Source: Verrucomicrobiales bacterium
Lineage (GTDB): Bacteria > Verrucomicrobiota > Verrucomicrobiia > Limisphaerales > CANJXF01
NCBI GenBank assembly: GCA_947478865.1
Contig: CANJXF010000002.1
Coordinates: 62,001 to 126,000, forward strand
Length of the DNA: 64,000 nucleotides
Reading direction: 5' to 3'
Positions 24,482-34,665 of this stretch are shown here, in pieces (positions within the stretch are counted from its first letter, which is position 1; every line of letters starts with the position of its first letter). The notes beneath the pieces are model-generated. The model was not told the DNA's origin, did no database searches, and worked only from the letters and a program-made list of their open reading frames with translations. The position numbers were made by a program, and so were the translations under genes.

Positions 24482-27400
24482 CTAGAGTGCGAGCAGAAGT
24501 TTTTTAATTTCCTTCAAACGCGCGGGCGCATCCTTCTTCGAAAGGCGCGGAAATTTTCCGCCGATCATCACAAAATCGTTGTTGCGCGTGAGCATCAGCT
24601 TGTCGCCTTGAACTTCGATTGTTGTCACCTGTTTTTCCGCCGCGAGCACTTTCAGTTCGCCGACCTGCAACAGCAATTCAACCGAGGCGGGCAACGGCCC
24701 GAAGCGGTCGCGCAATTCCTTCTTCATCGCGTCGAGCGCCGTCTTCTCCTCAACCTGCGCAAGCTTGCGATAAATCTCGATGCGCTGCTGCGCCTCCGCA
24801 ATGTAGTTCAGCGGAATGTAGGCTGTAGAAACTTTCAGCTTTGCGCTTTCTGTCTTGGGTTCGCTCGGGCGTTCGACGAACGTGCTGACCTCGCGCGGAA
24901 TGTTGATTTCAAATTCGGGCCTCTTCTTTCGGGCCTCCGGCTCCTGTTTTCTGCCTCCCTCTTCGCCCGGACTCATTGCGAGAAAATCTATTCGCACCTG
25001 AACTTCAATGCGCTTCTTCACTTTCTCGCCCTTGAGCGCGCTGACGCTTTGCTTGAGCAATTGGCAATAGAGTTCAAAGCCGACGGCTGTGATGTGCCCG
25101 CTCTGTTGCGCGCCCAATAGATTTCCCGCTCCGCGAATTTCCAGGTCGCGCATGGCAATTTTGAATCCGCTCCCGAGCGTCGAATATTGTTTGATTGCGC
25201 TGATTCGTTTGCGCGCATCAGTGAGCAATCCGGCGTGGCGCGGCAACAAAAGATACGCGTAGGCCTGATGCTTGTAGCGGCCAACGCGGCCACGCAGTTG
25301 ATACAAATCGCTCAAGCCGAAGCGGTCCGCGCGATCGATGATAATCGTGTTCGCGTTCGGAATATCGAGACCGCTTTCTATGATCGTCGTCGAAAGCAAC
25401 ACGTCCGCTTCTCCATTGATAAACTTCGTCATCACCTCTTCCAGGTCATCCGCGTGCATCTGGCCGTGACCGACGAGAATCCGCGCATTCGGCACGAGCG
25501 TGCGCAGGCGATGCGCGACCGACTCGATATCCATCACGCGATTGTGCAAATAGAAAACCTGCCCGCCGCGATTCATCTCGCGCTGCACCGCGTCGCGAAT
25601 GGTGCGCTCGTCATATTGCGTAACAATCGTCTCCACCGGCAAACGATCCTGCGGCGGCGTTTCGATCGTGCTCATGTCGCGCGCGCCGGTGAGCGCGAGA
25701 TAAAGCGTCCGCGGAATCGGCGTCGCGCTGAGCGTCAACACATCGACGAGCCGTCGCAGCATTTTGAATTTTTCCTTGTGCAACACGCCGAAACGTTGCT
25801 CCTCGTCGATCACGACCAAACCGAGATCCTTGAACTCAATGTCCGATTGCACGAGGCGATGCGTGCCGATCACGATATCCACCGCGCCCTCGGCGAGATC
25901 GCGAATAATCTTTGCCTGATCGCGGCGCGTGCGAAAACGCGAAAGCACTTCCACGCGCACCGGATAATCGGCCATCCGATCGCGGAAGTTATTAAAGTGC
26001 TGCTGCGCAAGGACCGTGGTCGGCACGAGAATCGCCACTTGTTTTCCGCCCATCACCGCTTTGAAAGCGGAGCGAATTGCAATTTCCGTCTTGCCGAAAC
26101 CAACGTCGCCGCAAATCAACCGGTCCATCGGGCGCGCCGTCTCCATGTCGGCCTTTGCCGCGAGAATCGCCTTCATCTGGTCGGGCGTTTCTTCGTAAAT
26201 GAACGATCCTTCGAACTCGCGTTGCCACGCATTATCGGGCGGAAAGCTGTGACCCGGTTGCGATTCGCGCGCCGCTTGAATCGCGAGAAAATCACTGGCG
26301 ACATCGCGCACCGCCCGTTCGGCCTGCTCCTTGGTTTTGCCCCAGCGCGTTCCGCCCAAAGTGTTCAACACCGGCCGCGCTTTGCCCGCGCCCACATATT
26401 TGCTGACCAGATGCGACTCGGTCACCGGCACATAGAGTTTTGGCGAAGGCTCACTGGGATTGCCGGGCGCGTATTCGATCGCGAGACATTCCTGCCCGGC
26501 GTCCGCTCGCACCGCACCGTCCTTTCCTTTCGTCCCCAGCGCGGAAGGAACCATCTTCAAACCGAGGTAACGACCGATTCCATATTGCAAATGCACGACG
26601 TAATCGCCCTCCTCAAGATCCGCGAAATCAATGTCGAGCAGCGAGCGGGTGGTTTGCGCGTGCGGCGATTTCAACCGGCGCGGACGTTGCACTTTGTAAC
26701 GGCCAAAGATTTCTGCATCGGTGACGACGACCAATTTCGCGGCCTCAAAAATAAATCCACGCGCCAAAGTGCCGAGGTGAAGGTGCAACGCGTTGACGTT
26801 GCCGAAGCCATATTCCCACCAAATCTCATCGAAGCGCTGGCGTTCGCCGTCGTTGTTGCAGAAGACGTGAACCGCATAGCCTTGCCGCGACCATCGGTGA
26901 ATCTGCTCGAAAAACTCTTTGCGCTGCGCCTGCGCAATCTGCGGTTCGGGCGGACGATTTCCGATCGGCCGAAAGACTTCGAGCCCTTGGAATTTCAACT
27001 GGGCTTTTGCATCGGCTGGCTCGGCGTAAGGAAAGTTTTCGAGAACCTCAACTTCGCTTCCTTGCTCCAGCGAAATGGAAACCATCTCCTTGCCCGCGAC
27101 CGCGGCCAAAAAGTTTTCCCAGGAAACAAAGAACGGATCGCCCTCGGGAACCTGTTCTTCGTAGCGAGCCGCCTGTTGCTCGATCAACTCCGGCTCGCAG
27201 ATCAGGAAAATGGTTTCGCGCGGCAAATAATCGAGCAGCGTGGCAAGGGATTCGGTTCCGCGTTCACCGCTCTGCGTTCCGCGTTTCAATATTCCCAATT
27301 CACCACCGGGCGGAATCAACACCTCGGAAATCTCCTCCTTGGAAATCTGGCTGAACTGATCGAAGTAGCGCAGCGATTCCAATTCGTCGCCAAAAAATTC

Positions 27401-28096
27401 CAGTCGCACCGGCCACGGACTCGTGATCGGCCACAAGTCAACGATGCCGCCGCGCAACGAAATCTCGCCGCGTTGCGTGACCTGCGCCTCCGGTTCGTAG
27501 CCCTGCTCTTCCAGCCATTCAATCAGATCAAGCGGTTCCGTCTGGTCGCCGCGTTTCAACAAACGAGTGCGTTTTTGAATTTCTGCCGGCGGAAATGTTT
27601 TTTGCAGCAGCGCCGTGGCGCTCGTGAGGACGAGTTTTGAGTTTTGCGCTTTTAAATTTCCCGAAAGCGCGACCAGGGTTTCAAGCCGGTCACTGATCAC
27701 ATCGGCGTGCGGCAGCTTCGATTCGTGCGGCAACATTTCCCAGGCGGGAAAGAAAAGCGGTCGAGGGCCGGGCGTCGAAGGTTGAGCGCCCGGAGCCGGC
27801 GCGTCTTTTTCCGGCGTTCGCCCCCCGGCGTTCGCCCTTGGACCCGCACCAAGCCACGTCTCGATATCCTGCTGAAAGCTCTCCTGCGTCTTCAATCCTT
27901 CCGTCACGACCACGATGGGGCGTTCGGGAAAAATGTGCGCGAGCAGCGCGGCGAAAAAGGGCTGCGCGGATGGACTGACGTCGGAACAAGACAATGCGCC
28001 GTCTGACTCCAGACGCCGCAGCAGGTCGTGCGCGGCGGGAGTTGACGAAACGGCGGCGAATAAATCACCGGCCGCTATTGGCCGATCTTGCCCCAA
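24482..28096 (-). CDS. mfd: Transcription-repair coupling factor Mfd
   Basis: The 1204-aa protein has the full Mfd layout. The N-terminal UvrB-homology region runs to about residue 330 ([26 protein letters not shown]). The RNA-polymerase-interacting CarD-like domain spans about 500-590 ([16 protein letters not shown]). The RecG-like translocase has [18 protein letters not shown] (about 710), [43 protein letters not shown] and the TRG region. A C-terminal TRCF domain closes it. It removes stalled RNA polymerase at DNA lesions and recruits UvrA. An Ala/Pro/Gly-rich insert at about residues 92-115 ([21 protein letters not shown]) and a charged insert near 1040-1075 ([19 protein letters not shown]) are loops not seen in the E. 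coli protein. Confidence 0.96.
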   Translation of the reverse strand: MGQDRPIAAGDLFAAVSSTPAAHDLLRRLESDGALSCSDVSPSAQPFFAALLAHIFPERPIVVVTEGLKTQESFQQDIETWLGAGPRANAGGRTPEKDAPAPGAQPSTPGPRPLFFPAWEMLPHESKLPHADVISDRLETLVALSGNLKAQNSKLVLTSATALLQKTFPPAEIQKRTRLLKRGDQTEPLDLIEWLEEQGYEPEAQVTQRGEISLRGGIVDLWPITSPWPVRLEFFGDELESLRYFDQFSQISKEEISEVLIPPGGELGILKRGTQSGERGTESLATLLDYLPRETIFLICEPELIEQQAARYEEQVPEGDPFFVSWENFLAAVAGKEMVSISLEQGSEVEVLENFPYAEPADAKAQLKFQGLEVFRPIGNRPPEPQIAQAQRKEFFEQIHRWSRQGYAVHVFCNNDGERQRFDEIWWEYGFGNVNALHLHLGTLARGFIFEAAKLVVVTDAEIFGRYKVQRPRRLKSPHAQTTRSLLDIDFADLEEGDYVVHLQYGIGRYLGLKMVPSALGTKGKDGAVRADAGQECLAIEYAPGNPSEPSPKLYVPVTESHLVSKYVGAGKARPVLNTLGGTRWGKTKEQAERAVRDVASDFLAIQAARESQPGHSFPPDNAWQREFEGSFIYEETPDQMKAILAAKADMETARPMDRLICGDVGFGKTEIAIRSAFKAVMGGKQVAILVPTTVLAQQHFNNFRDRMADYPVRVEVLSRFRTRRDQAKIIRDLAEGAVDIVIGTHRLVQSDIEFKDLGLVVIDEEQRFGVLHKEKFKMLRRLVDVLTLSATPIPRTLYLALTGARDMSTIETPPQDRLPVETIVTQYDERTIRDAVQREMNRGGQVFYLHNRVMDIESVAHRLRTLVPNARILVGHGQMHADDLEEVMTKFINGEADVLLSTTIIESGLDIPNANTIIIDRADRFGLSDLYQLRGRVGRYKHQAYAYLLLPRHAGLLTDARKRISAIKQYSTLGSGFKIAMRDLEIRGAGNLLGAQQSGHITAVGFELYCQLLKQSVSALKGEKVKKRIEVQVRIDFLAMSPGEEGGRKQEPEARKKRPEFEINIPREVSTFVERPSEPKTESAKLKVSTAYIPLNYIAEAQQRIEIYRKLAQVEEKTALDAMKKELRDRFGPLPASVELLLQVGELKVLAAEKQVTTIEVQGDKLMLTRNNDFVMIGGKFPRLSKKDAPARLKEIKKLLLAL

Positions 28097-28216
28097 AGCG
28101 TGGGGAAAGTCGCAGCGGAATTGGCGCCCGTCAAGGCGCGGAGGGAGTCCCGGCGTTTTCGGAATGATTCGGTTTTAATACTTCCCCGCTTTGTAAACTG
28201 CCCCTAGCTTCGCCAC

Positions 28217-29728
28217 GTGCACTGGCTGCCGGTCATTCAACGGGAACTGCAAATTGCCGCGCGACGGCGCTCCACCTACCGGCAACGCGTGATGGTGGGA
28301 GGAATTGCGGCGGCAGCCATGATGGTCTTCATTTTGTTCAACCCAGCCATCTCCGCACAATCCGGCCGCGAATTATTTCGTCTGATGGCGTGGGCGATGT
28401 TCCTCTACAGCCTTTTGGAAGGAATGCGCGAGACGGCGGATACGCTGGCCCAGGAACGACGCGAGGGAACGCTCCATCTGTTATTCCTGACCGATCTCCG
28501 CGCCTGGGACATTGTGCTTGGCAAACTCGGCGCGGGCGCAATCAAGTCTTTCACCGCCCTGCTCTCTGCTCTTCCCATCGTCGCTCTGCCGCTCTGGCTT
28601 GGGGGCGTGACGATGGCCGAATGCGGACGCGTGATGCTCACCCTGGCGGTGACCCTCGCTTTTTCGCTGGTCAGCGGAATTTTGATTTCTTCCTTCAGCA
28701 AAAGCGCATTTGTTGCCTTGATCGGCTCGGCCATCTTTGTCCTTCTCGTGATGTTGATTCCGACGGTTCTCTTTTGGAGCAGTTCATCTTGGCCACATTG
28801 GATTGCGGGCCCTTTCGGAATGTTCAACCACGCGATGGATCCTCTAGCCGGGTTGCTCGCATCCAGCTTCCACAAAGCCACTTTCTATTCCATTCTGCTT
28901 TGCGCCGTTCTGCTCTGGCTCTCGGGTTTCATTCTGTCGCGAACATGGAACCGAGAATCGAGTCCATCCCCTCTTTTCGCAAAACTACTGAAACCCACCA
29001 CGGGGTTAAGTGAAGCTTGGGGCGGTCAATCCGCCGAGACGTTTCCGCCAACCTGGCTCGCTGAAAAAAGTCTGCCGGCCCGAAGAATTCTTTGGCTCCT
29101 TCTGGCCGCAGCCTCTGGACTTTCATTTGTTCTAGGCGCGTTCTTCGGAACTCCCGGGATTATCAGCGCGTTCATCGTGCAACTCATTCTTGGGTTTCTG
29201 ATTAAGTTCTGGGTTGCCGCTCTTGCCGTCCAGCCGTTGAACCTCGCTCGACGCACGGGCGCGTTGGAACTCCTTCTCTGCACGCCCGTCGCGCCGGAAG
29301 CCTGGGTGCGAGGACAAATGGATGCGTTGCGCGCTTATTTCGCCGCTCCTGGCGCAGTCCTCGCTTTCGGCCCAGCCATTTGCGGTTCGTTAGGGAGCGC
29401 CTTCTTTTTTCCAAAATCGTCCGGAGAAGAAATCGTTCCATTCATGGTTTACGGGGTGTTTTGGTTCCTTCTCTTCCAACTCGATATGAACGCGCTCTGC
29501 TACACCGGACTGTGGTTCGGCCTGGCCGAAGCGCAAACTCCGCGAGCCGTGACCAAGACCTTGTTTCGAATCATGGTCTTGCCCTGGCTCACCCTGTTGA
29601 TTCCACTGCTCGGTTTTCTCGGCCTCCTCATCTGGCCGTGGGCATGGATGGCGTGGTCGTCAAAAAAGCTGAACACCCAGCTCAAAGAGCAGGCAGGCAA
29701 ACCGATCAGCGAAGAAAGCAAGGTTTAG
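28217..29728 (+). CDS. ABC-2 type permease-like membrane protein without adjacent ATPase
   Basis: The 503-aa protein starts with GTG (HWLPVIQRELQIAARRRSTYRQRV). The first cytoplasmic segment and REGTLHLLFLTDLRAWDIVLGK are the typical start of ABC-2 exporter permeases, in which an E-G-TL-LL motif precedes the membrane bundle. About 11-12 hydrophobic segments are present, including a second half with ARRTGALELLLCTPVAPEAW that repeats the first-half motif, suggesting an internal duplication. No ATP-binding partner lies next to it: the neighbours are mfd and the PEP-CTERM pair. Substrate unknown. Confidence 0.7.
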   Translation: MHWLPVIQRELQIAARRRSTYRQRVMVGGIAAAAMMVFILFNPAISAQSGRELFRLMAWAMFLYSLLEGMRETADTLAQERREGTLHLLFLTDLRAWDIVLGKLGAGAIKSFTALLSALPIVALPLWLGGVTMAECGRVMLTLAVTLAFSLVSGILISSFSKSAFVALIGSAIFVLLVMLIPTVLFWSSSSWPHWIAGPFGMFNHAMDPLAGLLASSFHKATFYSILLCAVLLWLSGFILSRTWNRESSPSPLFAKLLKPTTGLSEAWGGQSAETFPPTWLAEKSLPARRILWLLLAAASGLSFVLGAFFGTPGIISAFIVQLILGFLIKFWVAALAVQPLNLARRTGALELLLCTPVAPEAWVRGQMDALRAYFAAPGAVLAFGPAICGSLGSAFFFPKSSGEEIVPFMVYGVFWFLLFQLDMNALCYTGLWFGLAEAQTPRAVTKTLFRIMVLPWLTLLIPLLGFLGLLIWPWAWMAWSSKKLNTQLKEQAGKPISEESKV

Positions 29729-29761
29729 CAGCTTGCGCTCAAGCAGTGCTGTGTTCATTGT

Positions 29762-30343
29762 TCATCCGCTTTTCCACCAAAGCAAAAGCAAAGCAGCGAC
29801 GCCGAGTAAACTCAATCGCCAGACGCTCGGCTCTGGAATTGGCCGCAAGCTGAAGGATTGAAGGCCAATTAATGGGCTCGGCAAAGTCGGTGGCACTCCG
29901 TCAGGATCGCCTCCCCGAATGTAAAGGAGCAGTGATTCTCCATATCCGCCTGCCCCAAGTGCCGCGACTTCTTCCCAGGTTGCTCCCAGCCGCGTGTCCC
30001 ATGCACGCACTTGCACCCACGCAAACTGACCGCTGCCAACCTGATTGACAGCCATTGACCTGGTCGACGTAAAATATCCGGCAGAGAGGCCTGTGCCTAG
30101 AGTGGCAAATACTCGTTGCCCTGAAAAGAAGTCGAGCGTAGGAACAAGTGAGTTATTGTTGGCCCCTCCCCATAATTCTGCCGCATAAACTGCTCCAGAC
30201 AAAAGATTACTCTCTGCATCCAATACAGGCGCGTTTGGATTGTTAGAGAAGCTAAAATTCTGGAGCAAAAATGTTGATTGCGCCATCGAATTGAAAGTCC
30301 AAATACTGATAACGCAGCTTATAACGAAAACGCTTAATTTCAT
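29762..30343 (-). CDS. PEP-CTERM-type exported protein (paralogue 1)
   Basis: The preferred start is the ATG at 30343, giving 193 aa with a signal peptide (KLSVFVISCVISIWTFNSMAQ); the frame extends 20 codons upstream but only into the neighbour. The mature part has STFLLQNFSFSNNPNAP, AAELWGGANNNSLVP, FATLGTGLSAGYFTS and GAGGYGESLLLYIRGGDPDG. The C-terminus is PEPSVWRLSLLGVAALLLLWW plus KSG: a PEP motif, a TM helix and a basic end, the sorting signal recognised by exosortase. It is closely similar to the next gene throughout and overlaps its end by four bases. No exosortase gene is visible in the window. Confidence 0.82.
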   Translation of the reverse strand: MKLSVFVISCVISIWTFNSMAQSTFLLQNFSFSNNPNAPVLDAESNLLSGAVYAAELWGGANNNSLVPTLDFFSGQRVFATLGTGLSAGYFTSTRSMAVNQVGSGQFAWVQVRAWDTRLGATWEEVAALGAGGYGESLLLYIRGGDPDGVPPTLPSPLIGLQSFSLRPIPEPSVWRLSLLGVAALLLLWWKSG

Positions 30344-30924
30344 CCGGCTCCTTTCCGGCGGAACCAGAGCAACGCGCCGAGGCCAACCAAACTCAATTGC
30401 CAAACCGCCGGTTCGGGAACCGGTCGCAAGCTGAAGGATTCAAGGCCGATTAATGGGTTCGGAGACGTAGGAGGCGCCCCATTCGGATTACCTCCGGAGA
30501 TATGCAGAAGCAACGATTCTCCATAACCACCAATGCCCAAAGCGGAAACTTGTTCATAAGTCGATCCAAAACTGGTGTTCCAAGCGCGGACTTGCAGCCA
30601 AGCTAACTGACCGCTGGGAACTTCATAGACGGTCATCGGATTTATCGATGTGAAATAACCCGCAGAGAGGCCTGTTCCGAAAGCCAGAAAGACTCGTTGA
30701 CCAGTATTAAAATCGAGAGTCGGAGAAAGTGAATTACTGGCAGCTCCACCCCACAGTTCTACCGCATAACCAACGCCTGCTAAACGATTGCCTTCAGCAT
30801 CAAGGACCGGAGCGTCGATACCAGAAAATGAGTTATAGTTTTCCAATCGAAACGTAGACTGTGAGATGGCGTCGGAAGCAAAAAAACCGATAGCAAAAGC
30901 TAAAATAATTGAGTTTGTTTTCAT
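30340..30924 (-). CDS. PEP-CTERM-type exported protein (paralogue 2)
   Basis: The 194-aa protein begins with a signal peptide (KTNSIILAFAIGFFASDAIS) and has the same plan as its neighbour: STFRLENYNSFSGIDAPVLDAEGN, YAVELWGGAASNSLSPTLDF, AFGTGLSAGYFTSINPMTV, YGESLLLHISGGNPNGAPPTSPNPLIGL and PEPAVWQLSLVGLGALLWF followed by RRKG. The two genes are a tandem duplication, over half identical by eye. The function is unknown; the sorting tail indicates surface or matrix placement. It starts 10 bases after the Asp-box gene ends, so all three minus-strand genes may be one transcript. Confidence 0.85.
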   Translation of the reverse strand: MKTNSIILAFAIGFFASDAISQSTFRLENYNSFSGIDAPVLDAEGNRLAGVGYAVELWGGAASNSLSPTLDFNTGQRVFLAFGTGLSAGYFTSINPMTVYEVPSGQLAWLQVRAWNTSFGSTYEQVSALGIGGYGESLLLHISGGNPNGAPPTSPNPLIGLESFSLRPVPEPAVWQLSLVGLGALLWFRRKGAG

Positions 30925-30934
30925 AAAAATGATC

Positions 30935-33067
30935 TTATGGCCAACTTAAACGAAGAAAACGAATGTCACTTTGTTTTCGAGGATAAAGCGTGCTGGCTGA
31001 TTGGAGGCGGTAATCCGTCCACGAAACGTAAACCGAACCCTCGCTCGCCCAAGCTCCATTATATTCACCTACGTGTCCCTTGTATGCGTCATCGGTGACA
31101 AGTGGATCACCTATACCGTTTAGCAAAGGCCAATCCGGATACCACCAATTCAAATTCACGTTGCCCGGAGGATAAACAGGGTCGTAAAAACCAACGTTTG
31201 TATTTTGTAAAAAAGCTCCGGAAAAGACAGGTGGAAAATTTTTCGTCGTAATTTTGAACTCGCTGTCAAAACTAACAGTTCCGTTTGTGGAAATCGATCC
31301 GAACCGCCCATACAAATCCATTAAAAAATTATTCGTGTCATTTCTGCGATCATACCACGCCATGAACAATTGGGTTCCACCTGGCTTAACCGCCAGCACG
31401 GGCATCCACTGATCATTAGTCGTCGAATCTGAGTTGATGCGAAGTGGTGCAGTCCAATTTGTCCCACCATTCGTGGAGCAAACAAAGAAAACATCTGCCA
31501 TATCACTTGCATTCGTTCCGCGGTCAGCATATGCCACATATAAGTGATTTGTTTTCTCTGGATTTGCGGCGGGTACCGGAAATGGAAGCACGTTGAACGT
31601 GTCATTTGTCGCAGCATTGTTGCTACGTCGCAGCCGCAGATTACCGTTGTTCGAGTCAGTTGAAACGAGTTGGCAAACCGTCGCAACGCTTCCCAGAGTG
31701 GTTCCACGATCGCGCACTTCGCGCATTTTAATCCAGTTTGTTGAATTACCGCCGGTGGTGGTGCGCTCCTCCCAAAAGCTATAAGTGACATGGTTAGTGC
31801 CCATCATTGGAATCAGCGATTGAATACCGACTACATTGTCAGCGCCAAATTGACGAATGACGACCGGAGAAGACCAATTTGTGCCGTAATTTGTGGACGT
31901 AGTGAGCCAAAGCGCGTTTGTTGTTCCCACATTCCCTTTGCATCCGAGATAAAGATCGTGTTGTCCAGTTCCAAAAGCATTGTCCACTGCGATCCAAGGC
32001 TTATCCGATTGTTCAATTTCGTCTCGAACAATTACAGGACTTTCAAAACTGACGCCGTTGTTTGTTGATTTCCAGAGCGGGATTCCTTTGTACCCTTGAT
32101 TGCGCGGAGAGGTGCCTGCCAGATAAACGATTCCCACTGATGAATCGATTGCGAGAACCGGATCGCCCGCATCGCCATCATCGTCGGTAGGGTTTCCAGC
32201 CCGACTTAACGGTGGAACACCCATGTCTTCAAAAGTCGCTCCATTATCCTGTGAAACGGCATACGCCACGAAACGCGGAGTTCTGTTGGTCAGAACGTCT
32301 GACTGTCCCAGCGAATAGACGCCTAGATTCGAATCCACCCACGCGACAATGACATTCGTGCCGAGCACGGCGCAGGTGGTTTCAAACTGGCTGTTCTGCT
32401 CGTTTTCGCAGTCATTGCGACGATCGTTCACCAATACATTCTCCATCTGTGCATCGGTGAAGAGCGCGTTGACGCTGTGGCTGTTGGTGGGCGAAGTCTT
32501 CGTGACGAGCAATTCATAGGCGTCCGTCAGGCCATCGGCGTCCGTGTCATTCGTCGTTCCCAGAACATAAAATGCCTGACGGCACGCGCCGTTGGTGATG
32601 GCAACGGACTGGCTGTTCGTGCCTCGCGCCATCCACTGCCAATCGCAATCTTTGACGGAATCTCCGTGCAAAAGAAACGTGCGGTAAAGATCATACGGCG
32701 CTGCATCAGGCGCATGCAGCAGAAGCGTCACGATCCCGTTCGTGGCACCGGTCAGTTCGACCCAAAGATCGTTTGTGGAATAATTGTAAGCCGTGGCTCC
32801 GCTCGAATTATCAGAGGCACCCCCGCCGTCCTCGGGCGAGGGCGGGCCGCTTTCCTCGCGCAACTGCACGTAGTTTACCGAAGTATCGTCGTAAGCAAAA
32901 AAACCGCCGCCCAGATCGTAAACCGGCACGTCAAAGGGCAGAAACGGGAGCGGCGGAAAGTCGGTGTTCTGCAAGGAAAAAAAAGTGTTCCCCAGCGCGC
33001 GCGCGCCGCCTGCCCAAGAGAAAAACAGGATCAAACCCAAACAGAGGAGAAAGTTTACCTTTTTCAT
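30935..33067 (-). CDS. Secreted Asp-box (BNR, sialidase-fold) protein
   Basis: The 710-aa protein has a signal peptide (KKVNFLLCLGLILFFSWAGGARA). After about 170 residues of N-terminal domain there is a calcium-loop stretch DTDADGLTDAYELLVTKTSP. The rest is a six-bladed-propeller-like region with several Asp-box motifs: SQDNGATF, STNNGVSF, STNYGTNWSSPV and STNGGTNWTAP. Asp boxes occur in sialidases but also in many non-enzymatic propellers. I do not see the arginine triad or the FRIP motif of true sialidases, so enzymatic activity is doubtful. It has no PEP-CTERM tail. The Asn/Thr-rich composition and lower GC set it apart from its neighbours. Confidence 0.75.
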   Translation of the reverse strand: MKKVNFLLCLGLILFFSWAGGARALGNTFFSLQNTDFPPLPFLPFDVPVYDLGGGFFAYDDTSVNYVQLREESGPPSPEDGGGASDNSSGATAYNYSTNDLWVELTGATNGIVTLLLHAPDAAPYDLYRTFLLHGDSVKDCDWQWMARGTNSQSVAITNGACRQAFYVLGTTNDTDADGLTDAYELLVTKTSPTNSHSVNALFTDAQMENVLVNDRRNDCENEQNSQFETTCAVLGTNVIVAWVDSNLGVYSLGQSDVLTNRTPRFVAYAVSQDNGATFEDMGVPPLSRAGNPTDDDGDAGDPVLAIDSSVGIVYLAGTSPRNQGYKGIPLWKSTNNGVSFESPVIVRDEIEQSDKPWIAVDNAFGTGQHDLYLGCKGNVGTTNALWLTTSTNYGTNWSSPVVIRQFGADNVVGIQSLIPMMGTNHVTYSFWEERTTTGGNSTNWIKMREVRDRGTTLGSVATVCQLVSTDSNNGNLRLRRSNNAATNDTFNVLPFPVPAANPEKTNHLYVAYADRGTNASDMADVFFVCSTNGGTNWTAPLRINSDSTTNDQWMPVLAVKPGGTQLFMAWYDRRNDTNNFLMDLYGRFGSISTNGTVSFDSEFKITTKNFPPVFSGAFLQNTNVGFYDPVYPPGNVNLNWWYPDWPLLNGIGDPLVTDDAYKGHVGEYNGAWASEGSVYVSWTDYRLQSASTLYPRKQSDIRFLRLSWP

Positions 33068-33177
33068 AACACAAAACCCTTGGCCAAGAAGAACAACCCG
33101 ACAATGACAATCTGGGTGAATAAGTCAAGAGAACAAAAAAGCTCAAATTCCGCTATAAAGAGACGAACCCGTTGGCT

Positions 33178-34122
33178 TCATTCGTGATGCAGCCACTTGA
33201 GAACATTCGCGAAGTCCGCAGGATAAGGCGCGGTGAAACTTTGCTTCAAGCCAGTGCTCGGATGGAGGAAGGCCAGGTATTGCGCGTGCAACATTTGTCG
33301 CGGAGCAGCGACTCCAGTCTCCTTTTCGAAGCGCTGGTTTTGACGCGGGCCGTAAACCAAATCTCCGACAATCGGAAAACCGAGGTGCTGGAAATGGACG
33401 CGGATCTGGTGCGTCCGCCCCGTGTGCAACAGAGCTTCCACGAGCGAGGCGCGTGCAAATGTCTCCAGAACACGAAAGCCGGTGCGCGCCTGGCGCCCCT
33501 TCCCTTCCGTGACGGTCATGCGTTTGCGCTGCGTGGGATGCCGCGCAATCGCACCGAGAATCTCCCCGCTTTTCGCGGGAAGGTGACCAATGACAATCGC
33601 GTGATAGATCTTTTCGACGCTGCGTCCGGCGAATTGTTCCGCAAGTGATTGATGCGCGGCATCGGTTTTCGCCACGACCAGACAGCCGCTGGTATCTTTA
33701 TCCAACCGATGGACGATGCCGGGTCGCGCGACGCCGCCGATCCCGCTCAGCGCTCCGGCGCAATGATGCAAGAGCGCGTTGACCAAGGTGTGTTCCTCGT
33801 TGCCCGCCGCCGGATGCACCACGAGCCCCGCCGGTTTGTTGAGCACGAGCAAATCTTTGTCTTCAAAAAGAATATCGAGCGGGATCTCCTCGGGCTTGGC
33901 TTCGGCAGGTTTCGCTTCGGGCCAGTGGACGGAAATTGTTTCACCCGCGTGCGGGTGGTGCGTCGGTTTCACCTTCGCGCCGTTGACGAGAATATTTCCC
34001 TCCTCGATCAAGCGTTGAATCGTTCCACGCGAGACCTCGGGAAACTGGGTGCGCAAAAAGGCATCAAGCCGTTGCGTGGGAAGCGAGTGTTCGACGGCAA
34101 CGGTTTGATTTGTGGCTTCCAT
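33178..34122 (-). CDS. rluD: RluA/RluD-family 23S rRNA pseudouridine synthase
   Basis: The 314-aa protein has an N-terminal S4-like RNA-binding domain (RLDAFLRTQFPEVSRGTIQRLIEEGNILVNG, residues about 17-80). The catalytic core follows with DLLVLNKPAGLVVHPA and GIVHRLDKDTSGCLVVAKT, where the Asp of HRLD is the nucleophile. HTGRTHQIRVHFQHLGFPIVGD is the family motif III region. It converts specific uridines of 23S rRNA to pseudouridine. RluD (positions 1911/1915/1917 in E. coli) is the best guess because of the S4 domain; other RluA-type members cannot be excluded. It follows lspA by 33 bases. Confidence 0.88.
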   Translation of the reverse strand: MEATNQTVAVEHSLPTQRLDAFLRTQFPEVSRGTIQRLIEEGNILVNGAKVKPTHHPHAGETISVHWPEAKPAEAKPEEIPLDILFEDKDLLVLNKPAGLVVHPAAGNEEHTLVNALLHHCAGALSGIGGVARPGIVHRLDKDTSGCLVVAKTDAAHQSLAEQFAGRSVEKIYHAIVIGHLPAKSGEILGAIARHPTQRKRMTVTEGKGRQARTGFRVLETFARASLVEALLHTGRTHQIRVHFQHLGFPIVGDLVYGPRQNQRFEKETGVAAPRQMLHAQYLAFLHPSTGLKQSFTAPYPADFANVLKWLHHE

Positions 34123-34155
34123 GTAAAGGTTGAATCCGTGGAGGAAAATTGAAAA

Positions 34156-34665
34156 CTAGGTTCTAACCTCGGTGGTCGAAGCGCTCTCATTTCGCCACGA
34201 CAAAATAAAGAGCAAACCGACTCCGACGCAGATCGCGCTGTCGGCAACGTTGAACGCCGGAAAACCAATCTCGGTATCACCGCGGCGTTCGATGTAGAAG
34301 CGCAGGAAGTCGATCACGTGATGGCGCGTGGGAAGAATGCGGTCGAATAAATTGCCAAGAATTCCACCGAAGATCAGGCCAAGCGAAATCTGGCCAAGGA
34401 GCGTTTTCGTATCGAAATGGTTGCGCCAAAAAAACAAGCCGGCCAATGCGATGGAGGAAACGATGGCAAGCACGGTGTTTTGATCGTGAAACAAGCTCCA
34501 GGCCGCGCCGGTGTTGACCCAATGGACCAGCTTGAAAAAGCCGGGGACAATGATCCGCTCCTCGCTGTGGTTGAGCAGTTTCAGCACGGCCAGCTTGGTG
34601 AGTTGGTCCGAGGCAAAGATAATTGCCGCGAGCAACGCCATTCGTCGGTTGGCAGTCGATGTCAT
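34156..34665 (-). CDS. lspA: Signal peptidase II (lipoprotein signal peptidase)
   Basis: The 169-aa inner-membrane aspartic protease has four hydrophobic segments. The conserved motifs are present: ASDQLTKLAVLK, VHWVNTGAAWSLF, GGILGNLFDRI (catalytic Asp) and FPAFNVADSAICVGVG (second catalytic Asp). It cleaves the signal peptide of prolipoproteins after diacylglyceryl transfer. The ATG overlaps the stop of the RDD gene by four bases, and rluD follows; lspA-rluA-type pairing is common in bacteria. Confidence 0.94.
   Translation of the reverse strand: MTSTANRRMALLAAIIFASDQLTKLAVLKLLNHSEERIIVPGFFKLVHWVNTGAAWSLFHDQNTVLAIVSSIALAGLFFWRNHFDTKTLLGQISLGLIFGGILGNLFDRILPTRHHVIDFLRFYIERRGDTEIGFPAFNVADSAICVGVGLLFILSWRNESASTTEVRT

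Noticed and set aside
25187-27640. An 817-codon open frame on the plus strand antisense to mfd
   Set aside because: It lies entirely within mfd, has Arg/His-rich non-protein-like composition and no motif; mfd is fully supported, so this is a codon-bias shadow.
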